This document shows, in pieces, positions 12,740-20,890 of a stretch of DNA of 64,000 bases. The stretch spans positions 62,001 to 126,000 of the forward strand of contig JAPFQT010000040.1 in assembly GCA_027627225.1 (NCBI GenBank), given 5' to 3'. The stretch comes from Congeria kusceri. Its lineage: Eukaryota > Mollusca > Bivalvia > Myida > Dreissenidae. The position numbers were made by a program, and so were the translations under genes. How positions within the stretch are numbered: the stretch's first letter is position 1; each line of letters starts with the position of its first letter. The notes below the pieces were generated by a model. That model made no database searches. It was not told the DNA's origin and saw only the letters and a list, made by a program, of their open reading frames with translations.

Positions 12740-12853
12740 CTGTAAGCAGTGAAGTTGCCAAATAACTTAAGTAGTGTCTGTAAGCAGTGAAGTTGCCAAA
12801 TAACTTAAGCAGTGTCTGTAAGCAGTGAAGTTGCCAAATAACTTAAGTAGTGT
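12740..12853. repeat. 3 x 38-bp direct repeat at inner end of left arm
   Basis: Three nearly identical 38-bp units start at 12740, 12778 and 12816 with CTGTAAGCAGTGAAGTTGCC. The opposite arm carries only one unit, near 13880-13910, so the triplication arose after the inverted repeat formed, or was lost from the right arm. Confidence 0.9.
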
Positions 12854-13419
12854 TAAGTTCTAGCTACCGGTAACTAAAGAAGAAACAAAAGCCGTATTCG
12901 CTGGCTATATATGTTTCAAATCCACAAGGCATTAAGCACGGGTTACTGGTGTTATATGATGGAATGCATTTCAATGCTTTATTTCATTTCACAAGTAATG
13001 ATCATTATTAAAATATGCGGATTAAGAAGAATTGCCGAGGCGAATGACCCCCGCCCCCCTCTCCCCGTAAAGTTATCCAGGATTCAATTTAGTAAACCCC
13101 GTGAACATTTCCGTGCCCAATGATATGCGTTTTAAAATCCAGACTCAGTCCCTACGCCCCAAAAAATTATCGAATAATATCAGTAATTAATTTATTGGTG
13201 TCTCTCTAACTCAAAATTACCGCGCATGGGGACAAAAAATAAATTGTTAGTTTCTGGCAACTGTCTCAAAAATTAAGGTAAGGCAAAAAAATGAGATTTT
13301 TATTTAAATATATAACCATAAAAGCGAAACGAAGCACAAATGCGACACCAGCAATCCATGAAGGGACCCAGAATACTCAGTTAATAACACGAAGTTCTTT
13401 TTACATGGATAATCTATTT

Positions 13420-13541
13420 AATAACGATTAACTCAATTGAAAAACCAAAATCTGACATATTCAGATTTCACGGATTCCAATCCTTTCTAAAAACTTTAGT
13501 GTTGTGGGGGTGTTCGCAACGTCGGGTTGCCCGAAACACAG
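13420..13541. mobile_element. Truncated MITE with GTTGCCCGAAACACA end
   Basis: It shares about 110 bp with the complete element at 37.4 kb (ATCTGAC..ATTCAGATTTCACGG, then GTTGCCCGAAACACA at 13526-13540). The left terminus is absent. It sits inside the spacer of the long inverted-repeat element, so it is nested. Confidence 0.55.
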
Positions 13542-14771
13542 AACTTGTTTTGGCCTGATTATACTTGCGTTTAAAAGTGCTACAAAAGATGACGGATATA
13601 AGCTGTCCTGTATTTTCTTTTCATTGACAAATTATATGGGCAAAGGTCGTATAATTAGAACTCTGATTTGCTGCTAATTTTTTAAAGGCGTCGGTGTGAT
13701 AGGCAAATTTCGTTATTTCAATTAAAAAATTACTTGCACGTGTTAGAAAAGGACTATCTAATATTTAAAGGGACTGAACTCCAGAAAATCGTAAAGAAAG
13801 AAGAATGTCAAAATACATTAGTTTTACATACTTGTATAGAACACATTAAGATACAAGACACGTGTTTTTATTGACACTACTTAAGTTATTTGGCAACTTC
13901 ACTGCTTACAGAGGCGACGTGATGATCGATACATGTTGATTACATTGTACGTTTCGAAATTACAATAGTGTTCACACAGTAGCGTGTGTTATGTTATTAT
14001 ATTATTATATATTTATTTATATATAAGCGGCAATTCAAAACATTATTTTAAAGGAATAATTCATGCATACTGATACTCGATATGTATGTTTGAGAGCCGT
14101 CCTAATGGATTTGATAATGCCAATATATGTGTCTGTTATACGAAATATCAAATGCCTACACTTGACTGCATGTAGAAGCGCACGTACGAACGAACAGACA
14201 TGCCTCTGGGGCGGAATATGATAAACAATAGATGTGTGATGTGTGTAAATGAATATTTAATAATAAATTTGTGAAAAATGCTTAAATTTGTAACTACATT
14301 AAATTTCGCTGATCACTGGTGCCGGTAAAAACATGAAATCGCTGATAACTGGTGCCATTTTTTGTACAGCCCATCACTTCAGGACGTTATATCTCTACTA
14401 TAAAACAATGAACAATTCTGAAAATTGGTGTGGTTACTGGTGGAACAATGCGCAAAACGTATGTCGATTTTGATTTTTGCAAAATAAGCTATTTGCGGCG
14501 ATAAACCTATATAAACTTGACAAAATACCTCGAAAACACATAATGTTCGATTTTAACTCGCCTTTTCTTGGAATATATAAGGTTCAGTAACTTGATATTT
14601 TCTGTGATGACTCTTTATTGCTTCTGACATCTTTATACAATATTATTTTTTTGAACATCAAAGCAAAAACGTATAAAAACCCAAATATACAAACCCACCG
14701 TCTCTCCTTTTTCGTCTTTGCTGGAAAGTGGTGCATTCGCTGATAAGGAGCCGGTACTACGGTGTGTACCT

Positions 14772-15600
14772 AAGGTTGCTGTTAAGGGATAGGTAGGTTG
14801 TCTTTTTTGTTAAGTTTATGTATGATCCATTTAGTGTCAAAATATAGCGTATAACAAAGACATTGCTTTTGATAATATAATCAAGTGTCTGTTGATAAAA
14901 CGAGTTTGCTAGCAATCATCTCTGATTAGACAATTAATGCTGACAAACAGCCCGTTGTGTTTTTAAAACTTCGATAAGACATGATTAGAATTGCATTTTG
15001 ATATGGCCTATCATAAGCAAGGGTCCAGCTGATATAGTTTTTTTTATTAATCCAATTGATAACGACCGAAATGAAAGAAGAACGAGTTTTTATTTAACCC
15101 AAAGAAAAATACATATTCTTAACGATTACATTTTACGCGAAATGCACGTTCAACAGAACTAGATTGGACTCCAAAATTGTTATTATGACAAAAGCAGTCT
15201 ACAAAATCATCTCCGGAAACTATCGAACATCTGAATTTGCTGTCAAGACTTGTCTCCCGTATATAGTAATTTGCGCTAGAAAGTCAAATTCTTATTGGTT
15301 CCCTGTAATGTTATAATGCTTAGCAAAATCCACTAGTTAGTTCATCGCTTGTGACAATCAGCAACAACAAAGTAAATGAGCATAGTAATGCAGAAAGGAA
15401 TAGTATGAATAAACATTTCAATACTGCAGTAGGCAAACAAAAAGGCTGAAAGCACTGGTCAATGACATGCAAGAAGCAAGAATTTGGCATTAAGAAGCAT
15501 GCAGTTACCACGTAGCAGAACGCATTTGCATGTGAATAACATAACAATGTCATTCACTGTCGGATATGTATGTCGCTCCATTACGAATATCATAATGCAA
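14772..15600. other. Intergenic, no gene seen
   Basis: No repeat array, domain or splice pattern detected. A 77-codon minus-strand frame at 15320-15553 has no supporting feature. Confidence 0.5.
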
Positions 15601-15607
15601 TAGGAAG

Positions 15608-15731
15608 TTGTCATTTAGCAACGTGCAATTGTCATTAGCAACACGCAATTGTCATTTAGCAATATGCAATTGTCATTTAGCAACATGCAATTGTCATTTA
15701 GCAACATGCAATTGTCATTTAGTAACATGCA
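15608..15731. repeat. 21-bp minisatellite (6 units)
   Basis: Unit TTGTCATTTAGCAACATGCA plus A, repeated six times (one unit is 20 bp). The units encode a 7-residue repeat only because 21 is divisible by three. It stops about 25 bp before the 26-bp array starts. Confidence 0.9.
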
Positions 15732-15756
15732 TATAGTGGCGGATATACCCTTCCAT

Positions 15757-16725
15757 AGTTGTGTCGCTTGTTTGTGTTACGTCGCCTGGTTGTGTTACGT
15801 CGTTGTGTCTCCTGGTTATGTTACGCCGTTGTGTCGCCTGGTTATTTTACGTCGCCGGGTTGTGTTACGCTGTTGTGTCGCCTGGTTGTGTGACATCTTT
15901 GTGTCGCCTGGTTGTGTTACGCCGTTGTGTCGCCTGTTTGTATAACGTCGTTGTGTCGCCTGTTTGCATTACGTCGTTGTGTCGCCTGTTTGCATTACGT
16001 CGTTGTGTCGCCTGTTTGTATTACGCAGTTGTGTCGCCTGTTTGTATTACGTTGTCGTGTCGCCTGTTTGTATTACGTCGTTGTGTCGTCTGTTTGTATT
16101 ACGTCGTTGTGTCGTCTGTTTGTATTACGTCGTTGTGTCGTCTGGTTGTGTTACGTCGTTGTGTCGCCTGGTTATGTTACGTAGTTGTGTCGTCTGTTTG
16201 TGTTACTTCGTTGTGTCGCCTGGTTGTGTCACGTCGTTGTGTCGCCTGGTTGTTTTACGCCGTTTTGTCGCCTGGTTGTGTTACATCGTTGTGTCGCCTG
16301 GTTGTTTTACGTCGTTGTGTCGCCTGGTTGTGTTACGTCGTTGTGTCGCCTGGTTGTGTTACGTCGTTGTGTCGCTTGACTGTGTTCCTTTACGCTGTTG
16401 TGTCGCCTGGTTGGGTTACGCTGCTGTGTCGCTCGGTTGTGTTACGCTGTTGTGTCGCCTGGATGTGTCACGTCGTTTTGTTGCCTGGTTGTGTCACATC
16501 GTTGTGAGGCCTGGTTGTGTTACGTCGTTGTGTCGCCTGGTTGTGTTACTTCTTGTGTTTCGCTTGGTTGTATTAAGTCGTCGTGACACTTAGTTGTGTT
16601 CCATCGTTGTGTCGCGTAGTTGTATTCCGTCGTAAAATCAATAAGTTGTGTTCCAACGTTGTGTCGCTTGGTTTTGTTACGTTGTTTTGTCGCATGTTTT
16701 ATGTTGCGTCGTTGTGTCGCCTGGT
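15757..16725. repeat. 26-bp minisatellite array 2 (~37 units)
   Basis: Same family and orientation as the 2.4-5.1 kb array, but with its own dominant variant (GTTACGTCG, and a TGTTTGTATTACG subset near 15.94-16.13 kb). Near 16.38-16.46 kb it holds GCTG-type units like array 1. Decayed units trail to about 16790. Open frames of up to 248 codons run through it in all three forward frames and are treated as by-products of a stop-free unit. Confidence 0.92.
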
Positions 16726-16884
16726 TGTGATATTTGCGTAAGTTACACCTGGTTGTTTAACACGTTTTCGTTGCTTGATTAATTGTTGTGTTGCTTGACT
16801 CAGTAACTTATGAAAGTGCTGCGTGTGGATGTTGGATTTAGATTTATTTGATCATAGATGAACAAAAACATACGGTTTGTGTTT

Positions 16885-17115
16885 TTATGACCCCACAAAG
16901 TAGTAGGCATTAAGCATTGCACTTGTCCGTCCGTCCGTACGTAGGCCTACGTCTGTACGTCAGTAAGTCCATACGTTCCGAAATTTTGTGGACGCAACTC
17001 CTCTTTAACTGCTTGGCGGATTTCGCTTGAACAGCTGAAGAACCTTAATGTATAGGTGATTGTAAAGGAAGGAATTCTGGCGGTGACCTACTTTTAGCCG
17101 AATTATGGCCCTTTG
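16885..17115 (+). mobile_element. Pearl-like repeat family C
   Basis: A short (GTCC)n tract at 16926-16938 is followed by GGACGCAACTCCTCTTTAAC and CGGATTTCGCTTGAACAGCT. The same text appears on the opposite strand at 55.13-55.35 kb. A tetranucleotide tract plus conserved flank is the layout of bivalve pearl-type elements. Confidence 0.5.
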
Positions 17116-17185
17116 TCATTTTTTCTGCTATAGAATATATATGAACATAAATTTGTGGAGGCGACAATCAGTGTTGGAGATACGC

Positions 17186-17370
17186 CCTTTGTCTGTGTTC
17201 ATACATGCGTCGTGGGGGCATCCGTGTCTGTGTCCATACATGTGTCGTGGGGGCATCTGTGTCTGTGTCCATACATGTGTCGTGGGGGCATCCGTGTCTG
17301 TGTCCATACATGTGTCGTGGGGGCATCCGTGTCTGTGTCCATACATGTGTCGTGGGGGCATCCGTGTCTG
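17186..17370. repeat. 35-bp minisatellite (~5 units)
   Basis: Units of GGGGGCATCCGTGTCTGTG plus TCCATACATGTGTCGT repeat every 35 bp with very few differences, so expansion is recent. It lies directly 3' of the family C element. Frames of 72-94 codons through it are artefacts. Confidence 0.9.
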
Positions 17371-17649
17371 TGACACAATTCTCATTTAATTTAATCTTGT
17401 ATAATGTAACAGTGTCACCTTACATGTACATGTGTATTTAATTAAAATTGAAATACATAATTATTTGTCTGTCTGTGATTACCAACCATTGACAGTATTC
17501 ATGCTTTTTATTTGCTTTTATTTATACTTATATGACTTACAAGACATGTTGTTTTCCTATAAATGTTCCCATAATTATTGTCCATGTGTTATACACATCA
17601 TTTCCCTTCCATTTTTCTGTCCTGTGCGTCAGAAAATACGCTTGTTCGG

Positions 17650-17870
17650 CACTGGTGTATAACTGTATATCCTGCCCCGTTCTGAACACGAGGAAACTCT
17701 TTTGCACGAATTGTCGTCTGCACGTCTGCTTCGTGTCACATTTCCCATTTTGAGATGCGGCCTAGTTCGAGTTGATTTATGAACCAGAAGCATATAAACC
17801 GGATGCGAGTGATTCCGTATAGACTGGTACACGTGCACCAAGCTTCTTGGCGACATTGAGTGCATGATAT
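17650..17870 (+). repeat. SINE-like dispersed repeat (family S2)
   Basis: Shares TCGTCTGCACGTCTGCTTCG, GTGTCACAT, GAACCAGAAGC and ACTGGTACACGTGCACCA with the copies at 7.4 and 10.8 kb. Confidence 0.45.
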
Positions 17871-18474
17871 CCCTGGAATAATCAATTGTGTACGTCTTCG
17901 TCTTATTATATTCTGGCGTTGCGAAGTAACCGCGATTTACCTGCTTCTGTTGCTGATTTGCGCATCTTACATTGAAATTATCGTTTGGCCTCCCAACACT
18001 TAATATTATTTATTTCTCTTTCCTCGAAATAACTAAAAGAAATGACCACTATTACATAATTTTCATAATAGTGTTCAAGAAACTTGAAGTGAAAAACTAT
18101 TCCGATATTGGCAGAGAATTGAAAGGGTTTGTTTACATTTTTTTTTTCAAATGCAAGATAGTGATTATGTCTTTTTCTGAGAAACAAACACTTTATAACG
18201 GTCGACCTTTTATAATTATATAATAACAACAAGGACTCAGACATTATTATTGCTGTTGCTTTGTTTTTCAGTGCGCTATACGTAATAATATCGTACACAT
18301 ACGATAGGCCGTGGAAAGTAATGAAATTTTGAATAAATTATTAAAAAAAATAATAAAGCGGCGTTACCAGGTATTTCCCCTCTCTGTCGGCGCAAACAGT
18401 GTTCTTGTATCTCTCCGTGCCCGCATCTTAGCGTGAAGTGTTTCTTTTTTATGTTACATGTTTTATGTCTACAT

Positions 18475-18670
18475 CCGTGACGATTACTTAGCTTATGATT
18501 TGTATTCGTGAGGATTACTTAGTGTACGATCTGTATATGCTGTATTAATCATAATTACTTTATGTACGATCTTTATTTGTGCTGATTATTTTGTGTACGA
18601 TCTTTATTAGTGATAATTACTGAAAGCGTTAGAATCTTTATTCGTGACTATTACTGAGTTTGTTATCTTT
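18475..18670 (+). repeat. Degenerate tandem repeat (TACGATCTTTATT type)
   Basis: About five units of the general form GTGTACGATCTTTATTCGTG then ATTACT. TACGAT occurs at 18525, 18565 and 18596, so spacing is 31-40 bp. Related to the 11.65-11.85 kb tract. It directly abuts a pearl-like element. Confidence 0.55.
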
Positions 18671-18684
18671 GGTATGCTTGATCA

Positions 18685-19090
18685 TAATTATGCCCACATC
18701 GAAGATGGCGAGGTATATTGGTTTATGTCTGTCTGTCTGTCTGTCGGTCGGTCGGTCGGTCGGTCGGTCGGGTCGGGTCGGGTCGGGTCGGGTCGGGTCC
18801 GTCCGTCCGTCGGTCGGTCGGTCGGTCGGTCCGTCGGTCGGTCCGTCGGTCGGTCCGTCCGCCCGCCCGCCCGTCCGTCCGTCTGTCTGTCCGTCTGTTT
18901 ATCGGCATAATATCTCGGCCAAGTTCGATATACAGCCAAATTGCTCCAGGAATTGGCATGGAGTTATGGCCCTTGAATTATCTACAATTGGCCGTTTTAG
19001 CGGTTTCCGCTGTCACAATGAAACTTGATATATTAAAGATTGCTTTTAACCTATATAGGACATTACTGATTTACAAACAGCTCTTGTTAC
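18685..19090 (+). mobile_element. Pearl/Helitron-like element family A, copy 1
   Basis: It starts at AATTATGCCCACATCGAAGA and reads through a tetranucleotide tract and one ~157-bp core unit (CGGCCAAGTTCGATATACAG, GAGTTATGGCCCTTGAATTA). It ends at TTACAAACAGCTCTTGTT, where CTG....AAACAG forms a decayed 3' stem-loop. Bivalve pearl elements (Helentron-associated, non-autonomous) have the same order: microsatellite, 1-n core repeats of ~160 bp, 3' hairpin. No coding capacity. Confidence 0.7.
18726..18905. repeat. Graded tetra/pentanucleotide tract
   Basis: The tract passes through (GTCT)n, (GTCG)n, then pentanucleotide (GGGTC)n, then mixed (GTCC)n/(GTCG)n and (GCCC)n, and back to (GTCT)n. Open frames on both strands, rich in Arg/Ser/Val or Asp/Arg/Thr, are simple-repeat translations. 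Confidence 0.95.
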
Positions 19091-19099
19091 GAAATGTTC

Positions 19100-20150
19100 T
19101 ACCAATTCTATCAATGTGTTTGGTATTAAAATCTTTAAGACATGCTATTTTTAAAAAAAATACGATCCCGTATTCATGTTGTTTGATCATGTATTTAACT
19201 TTAAATTGAGTTGAGCATTGAGCAGTATTGTTTATAACCGATGACAAAACAACAACAACAATATAATGATATAAATAAAATGTCTCATTGGTTTCTGGTG
19301 AAAATGTAATTGTTATAACAAGAACAGCCGTCGTGGTATTCTTGTCAACATGTGTTCTTTAAAATGTCGTTTAGTGCCCGTATTCCCCAATAATGAGACT
19401 ATTTTTGTCATCGTGTGTTCTTTAAAATGTCGTTTAGTGCAGGTATTCACCAATATTTTTTGAGACTAAGACGTAATTATAAAGAAATTTTCTTTTAAAC
19501 TGTTCTGTTCTAACAACGATGTTAATTTGAATCGTTATTGGTAATCAGCAACTCAAATTACAAAGTTCTGTATTTAGAACAATTTGTTAATAACAATAGC
19601 GACGTTGGTACCCGGCATATTTGCGAACGTAGAGATATCGTTTCTTGAGTCTCAGTCTAATCTTTATTCTTAAGTCTAATAATTAGATGGAAAATACGGG
19701 CCCATTTGTCAGGTTCATGATTTTTACCAGAAATGTGAATTGGATATACAATATGTACAATCAACCATGAGTGTCGAAAATAGAGTTGTAGTGATATCGG
19801 AAGAGCATGGGCATGTTGACTCGACCTTCGGAAGCAGCAGTCGTGATTTTCCTACGATGTTAATTAGTTTTGAAATGCATTCATGTGCAGTTTGTTGCAG
19901 ACCTTGAACATTGGAACAATTAGAGAGCCTAGATAGTGTTGCTTAAGTTAATTGAAGCGTGAGAGGCCGGGGTTTATAAATAACAGATAATATTAGTTTG
20001 TACCCAAATCACACGCATATGCTTTATTGCTCGTATTTTTCGACTCTATATTCAGAATCGTTTCATCATCAAAGATATTAATGAATATTTTCTTAAAATT
20101 TAATAAATTTAACTTTTGTTTTAATATATGTTTTTGAATGTGGAATTACT
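19100..20150. other. Intergenic, no gene seen
   Basis: Only a local tandem duplication is seen: TGTTCTTTAAAATGTCGTTT at about 19353 recurs about 66 bp later. No coding signal. Confidence 0.55.
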
Positions 20151-20154
20151 TTTT

Positions 20155-20370
20155 ACATAACTCCGCTCAGAATCGGAACTTCTTTCTGCATTGTTTATTG
20201 GTTAGTTTAACAACTATAATTGTGTTCTTTGTCTAAAGAAAAAAATACCGAGTATCATTTAAGAATATATTATAACCTGGTGACGAAGCAGATGTATACA
20301 ATGGAAACATATATTATGAAAGTCGATTATTTAAAAAATAGTTTTCGATTGAACGTTGTTTATTAGCTTA
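20155..20370 (+). repeat. Foldback family F, scrambled partial copy
   Basis: The outer module CTCCGCTCAGAATCGG plus TTGTTTATTGG and GTTTAACAAC comes first (20162-20216), then TTAAAAAATAGTTTTCGATT (20330 on). In copy A these occur in the reverse order, so this locus is rearranged or made of two fragments. Confidence 0.45.
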
Positions 20371-20650
20371 TAAACGCTTTGAAATTATGATGAAAAGGAA
20401 TCTACTAACGGTCTCGGTTCCGTAAAATGCACGTGCGTAAACGCGCGATAGCAAAATTGTGACAAACAAATCATTTCTGGATTATGTAGCGCAATAAAAA
20501 AAACACATTTGTACTACATATTTTATATTTAAGTTCACAAAAACGTTTACGATTTGTTAATATGCTTTTAATTTGTACTTGTTAACATAATATTTTCACT
20601 GTATTTATCAATAAATATGACGCCATTTGCTCAATGTTTATCAATGAAGC

Positions 20651-20685
20651 TGACGTCATTTTGAATTATTATTTATTGACGTCAC
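20651..20685. promoter_or_regulatory. Two perfect TGACGTCA (CRE-type) palindromes
   Basis: TGACGTCA at 20651-20658 and again at 20678-20685, with a near match TGACGCCA about 40 bp before. They lie just beyond the LINE 3' end. They may be CREB/ATF sites or just units of a small local repeat (TTTATCAATNAA..TGACG.CA). No promoter is otherwise evident. Confidence 0.35.
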
Positions 20686-20890
20686 AAAAACGCACGAGTG
20701 AATGAATGTAGCCTTCTTTGCGCAAACTGGGCGGTGTATAGATAAATATAATGGTTTTGGTTTATTCAATATACAATAGACATACAGTCCGTGAGTATAC
20801 ATGATATACAAAAGTTAATTAATACATACACGGTGGTCATCTGTATAATACAATTAATTATAAGTAAATTACTAGCTGTTATAATACATT

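Larger units (their letters stand above)
11907..14766. mobile_element. 2.86-kb long-inverted-repeat transposon with 5-bp TSD
   Basis: The left end CACACCGTAGTACCGGCTCC (11907-11926) is mirrored at the right end, which finishes at 14766. The arms stay recognisably complementary for about 0.9 kb (11907-12853 and 13873-14766), with small indels. TACCT sits immediately outside both ends (11902-11906 and 14767-14771), a 5-bp target-site duplication. The ~1-kb centre has no transposase frame, so the element is non-autonomous. A 5'-CAC terminus with a 5-bp duplication is shared with Transib/RAG-like transposons, but CACACCG matches the CACAGTG heptamer only at its first four bases. The superfamily is left open. 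A 94-codon minus-strand frame in the left arm is broken in the right arm and is not called. Confidence 0.8.

Noticed and set aside
15761..16507. 248-codon forward frame (Cys/Val/Leu-rich)
   Set aside because: It lies wholly in the 26-bp array; the stop-free unit opens all frames, and the peptide simply cycles every 26 residues.
18644..19209. Frames of up to 163 codons, rich in Arg/Ser/Val/Gly
   Set aside because: They read the (GTCG/GTCC)n tract and the pearl-like core; no independent coding evidence.
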